A DNA stretch of 64,000 nucleotides from an uncultured Nocardioides sp. (GCF_947488025.1 NZ_CANKYS010000003.1:1-64000); one strand, 5' to 3'; shown: positions 44,230-54,004, numbered from the stretch's first letter. Numbers and translations: made by a program. Notes: generated by a model not told the origin, from the sequence alone.

Positions 44230-46037
44230 AACCAGGCGTCGCGCATCTCCAGCGTGGTGGTGTCGCCCGAGGCCAGCAGGTCGAGCATCGGGCCCACCTT
44301 GGGCAGCTCCCAGCGGAAGAAGTAGCGCGCCGCCGCCCGCTTGCCGTCGTAGAAGTCACCCGTCTTCTCCCCCACCGCGACGAGCTGCTCGAGCCACATC
44401 CAGGCGACCACGACGTGGCCGGCGGCCTCGAGGTAGACCGTGGCGTTGGCCATCGTGCGCTCGGGATCGCCCAGCCCGGCGAGCGCGAGGGTGACCTCGC
44501 CCAGCCGGTCCACGGCCGCCTGCAGCGCGTCGGCGTGGACGGCGGGCTCGCCGCCGAGGTCGCGGGCCCGCCCGACGGTGTCGGCGATGCGGGCGGCGAG
44601 GGCCGTCAGCGAGGCGCCGCCACCGCCGAGGACCTTGCGGCCGAGGAGGTCGAGCGCCTGGATGCCGTGGGTGCCCTCGTGGATGGGGTTGAGCCGCTGG
44701 TCGCGCCAGTGGGCCTCGACGTCGTAGTCGCGGGTGTAGCCGGACCCGCCGAGCACCTGGATGGCCAGGCTGTTGCTCTCCTGGCCCCACTGCGAGGGCC
44801 ACGACTTCGCGATCGGCGTGAGCAGGTCGAGCAGCCGGCTGCTCTCGGTGCGCTCCTCCTCGTCGCGCGCGGTCGCCTGGATGTCGAGCAGACGCGAGCA
44901 GTAGAGGTTGAGGGCCAGGGCGCCCTCGACGTAGGACTTCTGCGCGAGCAGCATGCGCCGCACGTCGGCGTGCTCGATGATCGGCACCTGCGGCGCGCCG
45001 GGGTCGGCGCCCGTCAGCCGGCGGCCCTGCGGGCGGGAGCGGGCGTACTCCAGCGACTTGAGGTAGGCGGTGTAGGCCGTGGTCGTGGCGGACATCCCGA
45101 CCCCGAGCCGGGCCGCGTTCATCATGTGGAACATGTAGGACAGGCCCTTGCCGGGCTCGCCGACGAGGTAGCCGATCGCTCCGGGTGCGCCGCCGGGCGT
45201 GAAGGAGCCGCCGCCGAAGACCGGTGCGGTGTTGACCGTGCCGCGGCTGCCGAGCTTGTGGTTGATCCCGGCCAGCGCGACGTCGTTGCGCTCGCCGATG
45301 GAGCCGTCCTCGCCGACGAGGTGCTTGGGGACCACGAAGAGCGAGATGCCGCGGGTGCCGGGCGCAGCATCGGGCAGCTTGGCCAGGACGAGGTGGACGA
45401 TGTTGTCGCCCATCTCGTGGTCGCCGCCGGAGATCCACATCTTGTTGCCGAAGATCCGGAACGTGCCGTCGTCGGCGGGGACCGCACGCGTGAGGACGTC
45501 ACCGATGCTGGAGCCGGCGTGCGGCTCGGACAGCGTCATCGTGCCGAAGAAGCGTCCCTCCAGCATCGGGGTCACGTAGCGCTCGACCTGCTCGGGGGTG
45601 CCGTGGGCCAGCAGCAACCCGGCGTTGGCGACGGTGAGGAAGGAGTACGCCGCGGTGCCGATGTTGGCCGCGGTGAACCACGCCATGCACGCCGACGCGA
45701 CCACGTGCGGGACCTGCTGACCGCCCACCTCCTCGTCGAGGCTCAGCGTGAGCAGGTCGGCCTTGGCGAAGGCCTCCAACGCCGTGGCGATCTCCGGGAT
45801 GAGGTGCACCTTCTCGCCGTCGAACACCGGCTCCTCGGTGTCGCTGCGACGGTAGTGCGGCGCGAAGTGCTCGGTGGCCAGCTGCTCGCACAGCGCCAGG
45901 AGGGCGTCGTACGTCTCCCGGTCGTGCTCGGCGAACCGGGGCCGTTCGGCCAGCTGCTCGACGTCGAGCCACTCGAACAGCAGGAACTGCAGGTCGCGTG
46001 CGGAGAGGATCGTCGAGGGCGAGGAAGGGGTGGGCAC
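44226..46037 (-). CDS. Acyl-CoA dehydrogenase (DmdC-like, 600-residue type)
   Basis: A 603-aa flavoprotein with the acyl-CoA dehydrogenase fold plus an extra C-terminal domain. GTMTLSEPHAGSS and the FGNKMWISGGDHEM loop bind FAD and substrate; the catalytic base is the Glu in LNPIHEGTHGIQALDLLG. Length and motif place it near DmdC and related long-chain enzymes. The true acyl substrate is unknown. TAACCT (46044-46049) lies 6 nt before the GTG start. Confidence 0.88.
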   Translation of the reverse strand: MPTPSSPSTILSARDLQFLLFEWLDVEQLAERPRFAEHDRETYDALLALCEQLATEHFAPHYRRSDTEEPVFDGEKVHLIPEIATALEAFAKADLLTLSLDEEVGGQQVPHVVASACMAWFTAANIGTAAYSFLTVANAGLLLAHGTPEQVERYVTPMLEGRFFGTMTLSEPHAGSSIGDVLTRAVPADDGTFRIFGNKMWISGGDHEMGDNIVHLVLAKLPDAAPGTRGISLFVVPKHLVGEDGSIGERNDVALAGINHKLGSRGTVNTAPVFGGGSFTPGGAPGAIGYLVGEPGKGLSYMFHMMNAARLGVGMSATTTAYTAYLKSLEYARSRPQGRRLTGADPGAPQVPIIEHADVRRMLLAQKSYVEGALALNLYCSRLLDIQATARDEEERTESSRLLDLLTPIAKSWPSQWGQESNSLAIQVLGGSGYTRDYDVEAHWRDQRLNPIHEGTHGIQALDLLGRKVLGGGGASLTALAARIADTVGRARDLGGEPAVHADALQAAVDRLGEVTLALAGLGDPERTMANATVYLEAAGHVVVAWMWLEQLVAVGEKTGDFYDGKRAAARYFFRWELPKVGPMLDLLASGDTTTLEMRDAWF

Positions 46038-46092
46038 ACGCCGAGGTTACCCGGAAGTAGCCCGGGCGTCCCGACGGTCCGGACAGGCCGAA

Positions 46093-46120
46093 CGCCCCTC
46101 CGCTCGGGACGGAAGGGGCG
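46093..46120. terminator. Hairpin between metzincin and acyl-CoA dehydrogenase genes
   Basis: CGCCCCTCC and GGAAGGGGCG form a hairpin after the metzincin stop and before the acyl-CoA dehydrogenase start. It separates two genes on the same strand. There is no U-tract. Confidence 0.45.
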
Positions 46121-46145
46121 CTCGGGGCTGGGTGAGGAGGGTGCG

Positions 46146-46955
46146 TCAGGGGTAGGCGATGGCCGCGCCCTGGCGGTCGGTCGCCGTCATGCTGAGGTTG
46201 CTCGACGTGCCGTTGCACTGGGGGTAGTGCATGATCGACGAGGAGTCGTACGGCGTCAGCGAGACCCAGTTGTTGTCCTCGAAGCACGTGCCGGCCTCGG
46301 GCCGGGTGTGCTCGTGACGGAAGCCCAGCGTGTGGCCGAGCTCGTGGCCCATGATGTTGGCCGGGGTCCACGAACCGGAGGTCCAGATCGAGTCGTCCAC
46401 CAGCACGTTGCGCGAGCGCTTGGGAGTGCTCGGGAAGAATGCGCGGGCGATGTACTGCGTGGTCTGCACCGGCTCGACCGAGAAGAGCACGCTCTTGTTG
46501 CGGGTGGTGCAGCTGCCGTCCTGCGAGGAGACGTGGACGTAGTTGATCCGCGGCGCGGCGCCCTCCCACAGGGCTGCACCGGCGGCCATCGCGTTGACCA
46601 CGTCGGTGTAGCGCGAGCCGAACTTGGTGCTCACGCAGTAGGTCAGGTTGCCGACCTGCGCCGTGGACCACTTGTCCTGGACGCCGCCGACGGTGTTGAC
46701 GACGAGCCCTTCCTCCATGGCCTCCTCGGAGCCGTGGACCATCCGGTCGTAGTAGTCCTTGAGGTCGCCGGTGGTGCTGACCGGCTCGTCGCCGTTGACG
46801 ATGTACTGCTGGTCGACGTCCTTGTAGGACGACGACTGGAACTCCTGGAAGGACGGGATCTCCGAGTCCGTCATGGCCATTGCCGGTGAGGCGAGGGCCG
46901 CGCCGAGGAGTGCGGCGGAGCTGAGGGCGATCGCCCCGAGTCGACTGCGCTGCAT
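46146..46955 (-). CDS. Secreted zinc metalloprotease (metzincin)
   Basis: A 269-aa secreted protein with a signal peptide (ALASPAMA cleavage near residue 28). It carries the HExxHxxGxxH zinc motif as HELGHTLGFRHEH and a Met-turn SIMHYPQ. A propeptide of about 60-90 residues probably precedes the catalytic region. The fold resembles M12/matrixin proteases, but the exact family is uncertain. ATG at 46955 was chosen because the longer ORF start would precede the signal peptide; AGGAGAG lies about 10 nt upstream. Confidence 0.8.
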   Translation of the reverse strand: MQRSRLGAIALSSAALLGAALASPAMAMTDSEIPSFQEFQSSSYKDVDQQYIVNGDEPVSTTGDLKDYYDRMVHGSEEAMEEGLVVNTVGGVQDKWSTAQVGNLTYCVSTKFGSRYTDVVNAMAAGAALWEGAAPRINYVHVSSQDGSCTTRNKSVLFSVEPVQTTQYIARAFFPSTPKRSRNVLVDDSIWTSGSWTPANIMGHELGHTLGFRHEHTRPEAGTCFEDNNWVSLTPYDSSSIMHYPQCNGTSSNLSMTATDRQGAAIAYP

Positions 46956-47191
46956 GCTGTTTCTTCTCTCCTGATGGGGGGATTGGCACACGCCATCTCG
47001 GAGTCCTGAGCAGCGCCGGCGATGACCAGGTCAGCGTCCGACAGGGTGGAGCAGGTGGTGGCACGAGTTCCCGAGACAGGTGCGTGCCGATGAACCTCCC
47101 CCACGGAGCCCCGATCTGTAAAGAGTTTCCTGCGTAAAGACTTCCTCGCCCCACGGCGTACGGCCCGAACTGCCCTCCTTAGGGTGGAGGC
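46956..47191. promoter_or_regulatory. Divergent promoter region between metzincin and xthA
   Basis: This 236-bp spacer contains a direct repeat of GTAAAGA-TTCC at 47118-47130 and 47134-47145 (period 16). The repeats lie about 50-75 bp upstream of xthA and about 165 bp upstream of the metzincin gene. They could be regulator half-sites. The xthA -10 box lies at the right end. Confidence 0.4.
47180..47185 (+). promoter_or_regulatory. -10 box TAGGGT of leaderless xthA
   Basis: The hexamer ends 6 nt before the GTG start at 47192. Confidence 0.5.
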
Positions 47192-47971
47192 GTGCGCATC
47201 GCGACCTGGAACGTCAACTCCCTCCGCTCCCGCATCGACCGCGTCGAGGCGTTCGTGCAGCGCCACGACATCGACGTGCTCGCCCTGCAGGAGACCAAGG
47301 CACGCGAGGACCAGCTGCCGCTGATGGGGCTGCAGGCGCTCGGGTACGACGTCGCCGTCGCCGGGCTCAACCAGTGGAACGGCGTCGCGCTGCTCTCGCG
47401 CGTCGGCCTCGAGGACGTCGAGGTCGGCTTCACCGACATGCCCGGCTGGGGCGACCCCCTGGCGGCCGAGTCGCGCGCCATCGGGGCGACCTGCGGCGGC
47501 GTGCGCATCTGGTCGCTCTACGTCCCCAACGGCCGCAAGCCCGACGACCCGCACTACACCTACAAGCTCGACTGGCTGGCCCGGCTGCGCGCGACCGCGA
47601 GCGGCTGGCTCGACGGCGAGACCGCGCTGGTCGGCGACTGGAACATCTGCCCGACCAACGACGACGTCTTCGACGTCAAGCAGTTCGCGAAGTCGACGCA
47701 CGTGACGCCGCCCGAGCGCGCCGCCTTCCAGGGGTTCCTCGACGACGGGTACGCCGAGGTGACCCGCGCCCACGACGCCGGCTACACCTACTGGGACTAC
47801 TACCGGCAGCGCTTCGAGCGCGACCGCGGCCTCAAGATCGACTTCGTCCTCGCCTCCCCCACCCTCGCGTCGCGGGTCAGCGGCGCCTTCGTCGACCGCG
47901 ACGAGCGCGACCCCGCCCAGGGCTCGGGCTCGCCGTCCGACCACGCGCCGGTCGTCGTCGACCTGGACTGA
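47192..47971 (+). CDS. xthA: Exodeoxyribonuclease III
   Basis: A 259-aa ExoIII/EEP-fold AP endonuclease and 3'-exonuclease. Motifs are IATWNVNSLRSRI, LALQETK (metal Glu), WSLYVPNGRK, VGDWNICPTNDD, KIDFVLAS and the terminal SDHAPVVVDL. It repairs abasic sites and damaged 3' ends. It is probably transcribed with the following phosphotransferase gene (12 bp gap). Confidence 0.94.
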   Translation: MRIATWNVNSLRSRIDRVEAFVQRHDIDVLALQETKAREDQLPLMGLQALGYDVAVAGLNQWNGVALLSRVGLEDVEVGFTDMPGWGDPLAAESRAIGATCGGVRIWSLYVPNGRKPDDPHYTYKLDWLARLRATASGWLDGETALVGDWNICPTNDDVFDVKQFAKSTHVTPPERAAFQGFLDDGYAEVTRAHDAGYTYWDYYRQRFERDRGLKIDFVLASPTLASRVSGAFVDRDERDPAQGSGSPSDHAPVVVDLD

Positions 47972-47983
47972 GACCCAGCGCGG

Positions 47984-48919
47984 ATGCTCCCCCACGCCGA
48001 GGAGGTCGCGGCGACCTTCGGGCTCGGGACCGTCCACTCCGCCGCACCGGTGGCGGGCGGGCTCTCCAACGACCTGTGGCGAGTGGACACCGACACCGAT
48101 CGCTACGCCGTGAAGGTGATGCGCACCAACGCCGGCGCGCCCAACTTCACGGCCAACGTCGAGGCGGCGTACGCCGTCGAGCAGGCCGCGTTCGACGCCG
48201 GGGTCCCCTGCCCGGAGCCCGTGCCCGTCGACGGGCGCTGCCTCGTCGCGGTCGGGCCGGAGCTGGTGCGCGTGCACCTTTGGGTCGAGGGCCGGCCGGT
48301 GTCGCCGGCAGACTGGCTCGATCAGGCAGGTGCGCTGGCAGCCCACATCCACGCGGTGGCCGACCACGTCGAGGCCCCGCTCGACGACCGACCGCGGGGC
48401 GCCGACGGGTGGGCCGCCCTGGCCGGGCGCCCCGACGTCCCGACAACCCTCGCCGCCCGCCTGCACCGGCACGCCGGGGACCTCGCCGAGCTGGAGGAGC
48501 GCACCGCAGCCACCGGTCTCCACGTCACCCACGCCGGCACGCACGGCGACCTCGACCCCAAGAACACCCTCGCCCTCGGCACCACCCTGCTCGCGCTCGA
48601 CTGGGACGCCGCAGGTCCGCGGTCGATCGTCCGGGAGGCCGTCGCGGTCGGGCTCGACTGGAGCACCGACGTCGCCGGGTTTGCGCGCGTGCTGACGGCG
48701 TACGCCGCAACCGGCGCCTCGGTGCCGGCCGAGCCCTGGGTCTTCGGCGGGTGGGTCGCGGCGACCACCGGCTGGCTCGCACACCAGGTGACGGCGCCCG
48801 TCGACACCCCGCACGGCGCCGCGCTCGGCGCCGCCGAGGCGACCCTCGCCCTCGACCGGCTGCTCCGCCTGCGCGCGTCGCTCCCCGAGCACCTCGCCGT
48901 CCTGGCCGACGCACGCTGA
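47984..48919 (+). CDS. APH-family phosphotransferase
   Basis: A 311-aa protein kinase-like phosphotransferase. It has GLSNDLWRVDTD and RYAVKVM near the N-terminus, the Brenner-type catalytic motif HAGTHGDLDPKN, and the metal Asp in ALDWDAAGPRS. Substrates in this family include small alcohols, amino alcohols and aminoglycosides; I cannot choose. It follows xthA by 12 bp. Confidence 0.78.
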   Translation: MLPHAEEVAATFGLGTVHSAAPVAGGLSNDLWRVDTDTDRYAVKVMRTNAGAPNFTANVEAAYAVEQAAFDAGVPCPEPVPVDGRCLVAVGPELVRVHLWVEGRPVSPADWLDQAGALAAHIHAVADHVEAPLDDRPRGADGWAALAGRPDVPTTLAARLHRHAGDLAELEERTAATGLHVTHAGTHGDLDPKNTLALGTTLLALDWDAAGPRSIVREAVAVGLDWSTDVAGFARVLTAYAATGASVPAEPWVFGGWVAATTGWLAHQVTAPVDTPHGAALGAAEATLALDRLLRLRASLPEHLAVLADAR

Positions 48920-48967
48920 GCGACCGACGTCCGCGGGACTGTCGGTGCCCACCTCCATGCTGGTCAC

Positions 48968-50131
48968 ATGGACACCTTCCCCCTCGTGCTGACCCTGGCG
49001 GTCGTCCTCACCGTCGGGCTGGCCCTCGGTGCCGTGATCGGCGTGCTCTGGGCACGCAGCCGCCCGGCCGACGACACGGCGGTCGCCGCGCTGCAGCAGC
49101 GGGTCGCCGACCACGCCGTCGTCCAGGACGGGCTCGAGCGGCTCCAGGACCAGCTGAGCGACCTGGCCCACGACCGCACCGCGTGGCAGGCCCAGCTGCA
49201 CCAGCAGGTGGCCGACGTCCGCCACTCCACCGACGTGCTGCGGCACGAGACCCACACCCTCGCGACGGCTCTGCGCAAGCCGCAGGTGCGGGGGCAGTGG
49301 GGCGAGCTCCACCTGCGCCGGACCGTCGAGCTGGCCGGCCTGGTCGACCACTGCGACTTCGCCGAGCAGACGCGGCTCGACGACGGGCGGCTGCGGCCCG
49401 ACCTCGTCGTCACCCTCGCGGGCGGGCGCACCATCGCGGTCGACGCCAAGGCGCCGCTCGCCGCCTTCCTCGACCTCACCGGGGCCGACGACCCCGCCGA
49501 GCACGAGCGGGCGCTCGCCCGGCTCGGGGAGCACGTCCGCAAGCACGTCGCCGACCTCGGGTCGCGGCGCTACTGGGAGGCGCTGGCCGGGACCCCGGAG
49601 TTCGTCGTGCTGTTCCTCCCCGGCGAGGCGATCCTCCAGGCGGCCCTGCAGGCCGTGCCCGACCTCGTCGAGCAGGCGGCGGCCCGCAACGTCGTGCTGG
49701 CCACCCCGTCGACGCTGATCGCCCTGCTGCGCACGGTCGCCCAGGGCTGGCAGCACGAGGTGCTCAACGCCCAGGCCCAGGAGGTGCAACGGCTCGGGCA
49801 GGAGCTCCACGCGCGGCTGGGCTCGATGGCCGGGCACCTCGACAAGGTGGGCCGCTCCCTCAACGCCAGCGTCGTCGCCTACAACCAGGCGATGGGGTCG
49901 CTCGAGGGGCGCGTGCTGGTGTCCGCGCGCCGCTTCGCCGATCTCGGCGTCACCAACGACCAGCTGGAAGGCCCCCGCCAGGTGGAGACCGTGCCTCGCT
50001 CGGCCGCCGCCCCCGAGCTGGGTGTCCTCGACGGCGTACCTGGTGCCACCGGCGAGCCGACGCTCGACGACCTCCTCGACCAGCACTCCGGCACGGCACC
50101 CGCCGCGGCGCGCCGCGCGCAGGGCGCCTGA
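48968..50131 (+). CDS. rmuC: DNA recombination protein RmuC
   Basis: A 387-aa protein with an N-terminal hydrophobic helix (about 4-26), a coiled-coil region (about 35-95) and the RmuC nuclease-like domain: RGQWGELHLRRTVELAGL, RPDLVVTLAGGRTIAVDAKAPL, and PEFVVLFLPGEAILQAAL. RmuC limits recombination at inverted repeats and DNA ends. CATGCT (48956-48961) lies 6 nt before the ATG. Confidence 0.92.
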   Translation: MDTFPLVLTLAVVLTVGLALGAVIGVLWARSRPADDTAVAALQQRVADHAVVQDGLERLQDQLSDLAHDRTAWQAQLHQQVADVRHSTDVLRHETHTLATALRKPQVRGQWGELHLRRTVELAGLVDHCDFAEQTRLDDGRLRPDLVVTLAGGRTIAVDAKAPLAAFLDLTGADDPAEHERALARLGEHVRKHVADLGSRRYWEALAGTPEFVVLFLPGEAILQAALQAVPDLVEQAAARNVVLATPSTLIALLRTVAQGWQHEVLNAQAQEVQRLGQELHARLGSMAGHLDKVGRSLNASVVAYNQAMGSLEGRVLVSARRFADLGVTNDQLEGPRQVETVPRSAAAPELGVLDGVPGATGEPTLDDLLDQHSGTAPAAARRAQGA

Positions 50132-50153
50132 GATCGGTCCTAGGTTGGAGCTC

Positions 50154-50594
50154 GTGACGCGGGCCGGTGGGTTCTGGCAGGTCGGGCAGGAGCCGGGCCG
50201 TCAGGTGGTGCTGCTGGGAGTCGCCCTCACGCTCACCGCCGTCGCCGTCGACGTGCTCCTGGTGGGCAGCCTCTCGCTCTTCTTCGACCTCTGCTTCATG
50301 GCGCTCTGCCTGGGGCTGGCGGCGCTCGTGCGACGGCAGGACTTCTACCTCGTCGCGCTGCTCCCACCGGTGCTCATGGTGGTCGTGTTCGGGTTCATCG
50401 CCCTCGTCGCGCGCGACGCGGTCGCCGACCCCCGCGACAGCGTCCTGCAGGCCGTCGTCTCCGGGGTCGCCACCCACGGCGTCGCCCTGTTCATCGGCTA
50501 CGCGCTGTGCCTGGGCTGGCTCGGCTGGCGGCTCCACCGCAAGGGCGACCTCGCCTCCGAGCTCGAGCGCGAGCTCGGCCAGCCCGCCGGCTGA
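50154..50594 (+). CDS. DUF6542-like membrane protein
   Basis: A 146-aa protein with four hydrophobic segments matching the actinobacterial DUF6542 group. Function unknown. The GTG start follows TAGGTT (50141-50146) by 7 nt and also a TTGGAG sequence. It is convergent with the Sua5-like gene. Confidence 0.65.
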   Translation: MTRAGGFWQVGQEPGRQVVLLGVALTLTAVAVDVLLVGSLSLFFDLCFMALCLGLAALVRRQDFYLVALLPPVLMVVVFGFIALVARDAVADPRDSVLQAVVSGVATHGVALFIGYALCLGWLGWRLHRKGDLASELERELGQPAG

Positions 50595-50599
50595 CCGCC

Positions 50600-51223
50600 T
50601 CAGGCCTCGAAGCGGGAGGGGTCGCCCGCGCCACGGCGTACGACGACCGGCTCGGCGTCGGACCAGTCGATCACCGTCGTGGGCTCGGCCGTCACCTCGC
50701 CCGACTCGACGACGATGTCCACGGCGTGGTCGAGGTCCTCCTTGATCTCCCACCCCATCGTCCGCGCCTCGGTCTCGCCGGGCAGGATCAGGGTGCTGGT
50801 GAGGATCGGCTCGCCGAGCTCCTCGAGCAATGCGCAGACGAGCGTGTGCTCCGGGATGCGGACGCCGACCGTGCGCTTCTTCGGGTGCATCAGCCGCTTG
50901 GGCACCTCGCCCGTCGCGGGGAGGATGAACGTGTAGGGCCCCGGGGTCGCTGCCTTGATCGCCCGGAACGCGTTGTTGTCGACGTGGACGAACTGCCCGA
51001 GCTGGGAGAAGTCCTTGCACATCAGCGTGAAGTGGTGACGGTCGTCCAGCTCACGGATCTTGAGGATCCGGTCGCGGCCCTCCCGGTTGCCGAGCCGCGC
51101 CCCGAGGGCGTAGCCGGAGTCGGTCGGGTAGGCGATGAGCTGGTCGGCGCGCAGGGCCTCGACGACCTGGGAGACGAGCCGCGGCTGCGGGTTTTCCGGG
51201 TGGATGTCCAGGTAGCGGGCCAT
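50600..51223 (-). CDS. Sua5/YciO/YrdC-family protein
   Basis: A 207-aa member of the YrdC fold with LIAYPTDSGYALGARL, TLMCKDFSQLG, and the C-terminal TTVIDWSDAEPVVVRRGAGD. It is closer to the YciO branch than to TsaC proper. The TsaC branch makes threonylcarbamoyl-AMP for tRNA modification; the YciO role is less clear. GGAGGA precedes the ATG. It is 13 bp downstream of ispH on the same strand. Confidence 0.85.
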   Translation of the reverse strand: MARYLDIHPENPQPRLVSQVVEALRADQLIAYPTDSGYALGARLGNREGRDRILKIRELDDRHHFTLMCKDFSQLGQFVHVDNNAFRAIKAATPGPYTFILPATGEVPKRLMHPKKRTVGVRIPEHTLVCALLEELGEPILTSTLILPGETEARTMGWEIKEDLDHAVDIVVESGEVTAEPTTVIDWSDAEPVVVRRGAGDPSRFEA

Positions 51224-51236
51224 CGTGCGCTCCTCC

Positions 51237-52235
51237 TCAGGCCTTCTGCGCGGCGCGCAGGTCTCGTCGCAGCTCCGGCGGCAGCGCGAAGATGAGGGAC
51301 TCCTCGGCCGAGTGCACCGCGCGCGCGTCGGGATAGCCACGCTCGGAGAGGAACGCGAGCACGCCCTCGACGAGGTCCTCAGGCACCGAGGCGCCCGACG
51401 TGACGGACACGGTCTCGACACCCTCGAGCCAGGCCTCGTCGATCTCGGTGTGGTCGTCGACGAGGTAGGACGCCTTGGCGCCGGCCTCGAGAGCCACCTC
51501 GACCAACCGTACGGAGTTCGAGGAGTTGCGCGAGCCGACCACGATCACCAGGTCGGCGGCCGAGGAGATCTCCTTGACGGCGAGCTGACGGTTCTGGGTG
51601 GCGTAGCAGATGTCGTCGCTCGGCGGGTCGAGCAGCAGCGGGAACTTCTCCCGGATCGCCGCGACCGTCTCCAGCGTCTCGTCCACGCTCAACGTGGTCT
51701 GCGAGAGCCAGGCCACCTTGGCGGGGTCGCGGACCTCGATGCGGGCGACGTCGGCCGGGCTCTCGACGAGCTGGATGTGGTCGGGTGCCTCGCCCGCCGT
51801 GCCCTCGACCTCCTCGTGCCCGGCGTGGCCGATGAGCAGGATGTCGTAGTCGTCGGAGGCGAAGCGCTTGGCCTCGTGGTGCACCTTCGTCACCAGCGGG
51901 CAGGTGGCGTCGATGGTCTTCAGGCCGCGCTCGGCGGCCTGGGCGTGGACGGCCGGCGAGACACCGTGGGCGGAGAAGACCACGGTCCTGCCCTCGGGGA
52001 CCTCGTCGAGCTCCTCGACGAAGATCGCGCCACGCGACTCGAGGTTGGCCACCACGTGCTTGTTGTGCACGATCTGCTTGCGCACGTAGACCGGTGCGCC
52101 GTAGAGGTCGAGCGCCTTCTCGACCGTGATCACTGCGCGGTCCACACCGGCGCAGTAGCCGCGGGGAGCCGCGAGCAGGACGTTCTTGGCGGTCTCGGGA
52201 TCGAGGACCGGAGGAAGGCCGAGGTCGGTGCTCAT
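51237..52235 (-). CDS. ispH: 4-hydroxy-3-methylbut-2-enyl diphosphate reductase
   Basis: IspH is the last enzyme of the MEP isoprenoid pathway and uses a [4Fe-4S] cluster. Its three cluster cysteines are visible in [26 protein letters not shown] and [11 protein letters not shown]. The conserved His in ATQNRQ and SAHGVSP loops are present. The ATG at 52235 was chosen because TAGACT (52243-52248) lies 7 nt upstream. It is divergent from xseA. Confidence 0.96.
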   Translation of the reverse strand: MSTDLGLPPVLDPETAKNVLLAAPRGYCAGVDRAVITVEKALDLYGAPVYVRKQIVHNKHVVANLESRGAIFVEELDEVPEGRTVVFSAHGVSPAVHAQAAERGLKTIDATCPLVTKVHHEAKRFASDDYDILLIGHAGHEEVEGTAGEAPDHIQLVESPADVARIEVRDPAKVAWLSQTTLSVDETLETVAAIREKFPLLLDPPSDDICYATQNRQLAVKEISSAADLVIVVGSRNSSNSVRLVEVALEAGAKASYLVDDHTEIDEAWLEGVETVSVTSGASVPEDLVEGVLAFLSERGYPDARAVHSAEESLIFALPPELRRDLRAAQKA

Positions 52236-52270
52236 GGCGCTGAGTCTACGGGCGTGTCCGTTGCCTCCCC

Positions 52271-52276
52271 TATCCT
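52271..52276 (+). promoter_or_regulatory. -10 box TATCCT of leaderless xseA
   Basis: The hexamer ends 6 nt before the GTG start at 52283. Confidence 0.55.
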
Positions 52277-52282
52277 CGCCGC

Positions 52283-53551
52283 GTGCCCTCACTCCGCGAC
52301 GCCACGGCAGAGTCGCCGGCCCCGGTGCGGGCCGTCGCCAACGCCGTCGCGCAATGGATCGACAAGCTCGGCGGCGTGTGGGTCGAGGGCCAGATCGCGC
52401 AGGTCAACCGACGCCCGGGCATGCAGACCGTCTTCATGACGCTGCGCGACACGGTCGCCGACATCTCGGTGACGCTGACCTGCTCGCGGTCACTGGTCGA
52501 CTCGATGAACCCGCCCCTCGTCGAGGGCGCGAGCGTCGTCGTGCACGCCCGGCCCAGCTTCTACGCCAACCGGGGGTCGTTCTCCCTGGCCGCACGCGAG
52601 ATCCGGATGGTCGGGATCGGCGAGCTGCTGGCCCGGCTCGAGCGCCGCCGCCAGCTCCTCGCCGCCGAGGGCCTGTTCGCCGCCGAGCTCAAGCGCGACC
52701 TGCCGTTCCTCCCCGGCCGCGTCGGCCTCGTGACCGCGCCCAACAGCGCCGCCGAGCGCGACGTCCTCGACAACGCGCGCCGCCGCTGGCCGGCCGTGCA
52801 GTTCGAGGTCGCCTACGCCGCCATGCAGGGCACGCGGTCGGCGGCCGAGGTGATGGAGGCACTCGACCGGCTCGAGCGCCACGCCGACGTCGACGTCGTG
52901 GTCGTGGCGCGCGGTGGCGGCTCGATCGAGGACCTGCTGCCGTTCTCCGACGAGGCGCTGATCCGCGCCGTGCACCGGATGCGTACGCCGGTGGTGTCGG
53001 CGATCGGTCACGAGCCCGACCAGCCGCTGCTCGACCTGGTCGCCGACGTCCGGGCCTCCACGCCCACCGATGCCGCCAAGCTGGTCGTGCCCGACATGGC
53101 CGAGGAGGTCCAAGGGGTCACCTGGGCCCGCGACCGGCTGCGCCAGGTGATCACCCATCGCATCGCCCGGGAGGAGGAGTGGCTCGCCCAGGCGCGCTCG
53201 CGTCCGGCCATGGCCGACCCGCGCAACCTGCTCACCGCCCGCTCCGACGAGCTCGACGAGCTGCTCGCGCGCGCCCGTCGTACGCTCTCCCACCGACTCG
53301 ACCGGGCCGCCGACGACATCGGCCACCAGCGCGCCCGGGCACAGGCGCTCTCGCCGCTCGCCACCCTGCAGCGCGGCTATGCCGTGCTCCAGGACGCCGA
53401 CGGCCACGTCGTCACGTCCGTCGCGCAGGCCGAGGTCGGCGCCGCGGTCTCCGTGCGGGTCGCCGACGGACGCATCCATGCCACGACAGACCGCATCGAC
53501 ACTGACCACACAGACATAGGCACGTTGGTCGAGGAGGACCCCGATGAGTGA
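52283..53551 (+). CDS. xseA: Exodeoxyribonuclease VII large subunit
   Basis: A 422-aa large subunit with an OB-fold at the N-terminus ([19 protein letters not shown]), the catalytic region [22 protein letters not shown] and [18 protein letters not shown], and a long C-terminal helix. Together with XseB it makes a single-strand-specific exonuclease. It overlaps xseB by 8 bp. Confidence 0.96.
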   Translation: MPSLRDATAESPAPVRAVANAVAQWIDKLGGVWVEGQIAQVNRRPGMQTVFMTLRDTVADISVTLTCSRSLVDSMNPPLVEGASVVVHARPSFYANRGSFSLAAREIRMVGIGELLARLERRRQLLAAEGLFAAELKRDLPFLPGRVGLVTAPNSAAERDVLDNARRRWPAVQFEVAYAAMQGTRSAAEVMEALDRLERHADVDVVVVARGGGSIEDLLPFSDEALIRAVHRMRTPVVSAIGHEPDQPLLDLVADVRASTPTDAAKLVVPDMAEEVQGVTWARDRLRQVITHRIAREEEWLAQARSRPAMADPRNLLTARSDELDELLARARRTLSHRLDRAADDIGHQRARAQALSPLATLQRGYAVLQDADGHVVTSVAQAEVGAAVSVRVADGRIHATTDRIDTDHTDIGTLVEEDPDE

Positions 53552-53753
53552 CGCCACCCCTGACCAGCCGAGCTATGAAGAGGCCCGCGAGGAGCTCATC
53601 GAGGTGGTGCGCACCCTCGAGGCCGGCGGCACGACCCTCGAGGAGTCCCTCGCCCTCTGGGAGCGCGGCGAAGCCCTCGCGAAGATCTGCCAGCAATGGC
53701 TCGACGGCGCCCGCAAGCGCCTCGACGACGCGATGGGCGCCGAGGACTCCTGA
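53544..53753 (+). CDS. xseB: Exodeoxyribonuclease VII small subunit
   Basis: A 69-aa helical subunit with [21 protein letters not shown] and [16 protein letters not shown], as in other XseB proteins. The ATG lies inside the xseA 3' end and is preceded by GAGGAGG. It completes the xseAB operon. Six palindromic repeats begin 40 bp after its stop. Confidence 0.95.
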   Translation: MSDATPDQPSYEEAREELIEVVRTLEAGGTTLEESLALWERGEALAKICQQWLDGARKRLDDAMGAEDS

Positions 53754-53792
53754 CCTCGTGTCGTCCTGGGCTTTGCCCGCTCCGTCGGTCGA

Positions 53793-53842
53793 GCGGTGGC
53801 CCACCCACGTTCGGCGGCTGGGGACTGTGGGCCAGCCACCGC
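53793..53842. repeat. Repeat unit B1
   Basis: First divergent unit. It keeps the GCGGTG and CCACCGC ends but differs in the core. Confidence 0.75.
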
Positions 53843-53851
53843 TGGAGCGCG

Positions 53852-53901
53852 GCGGTGAGCCACGCAGGTTCCGGAGCCCGAAAACCTGCCTCAGCCACCG
53901 C
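53852..53901. repeat. Repeat unit A1
   Basis: A-type unit. It opens GCGGTGAGCCACGCAGGTT and closes CTGCCTCAGCCACCGC. Confidence 0.85.
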
Positions 53902-53923
53902 TCGTACGCCGACCCGCGGCCGG

Positions 53924-53973
53924 GCGGTGAGCCACGCAGGTTCCCCAGCCCGAAAACGTGCCTCAGCCACCGC
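53924..53973. repeat. Repeat unit A2
   Basis: A-type unit, 72 bp after A1, with CCCC instead of CGGA after GTT and a single change in the second arm (ACGTGCC). Confidence 0.85.
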
Positions 53974-54004
53974 TCGTACGCCGACACGCGTGCCGCGCCG
54001 ACCA

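Noticed and set aside
42843..46889. Open frame of 1348 codons on the plus strand
   Set aside because: It covers the YdbT-like gene in another frame and runs antisense through the acyl-CoA dehydrogenase and metzincin genes. Composition is Arg/Ala/Gly-rich without motifs.
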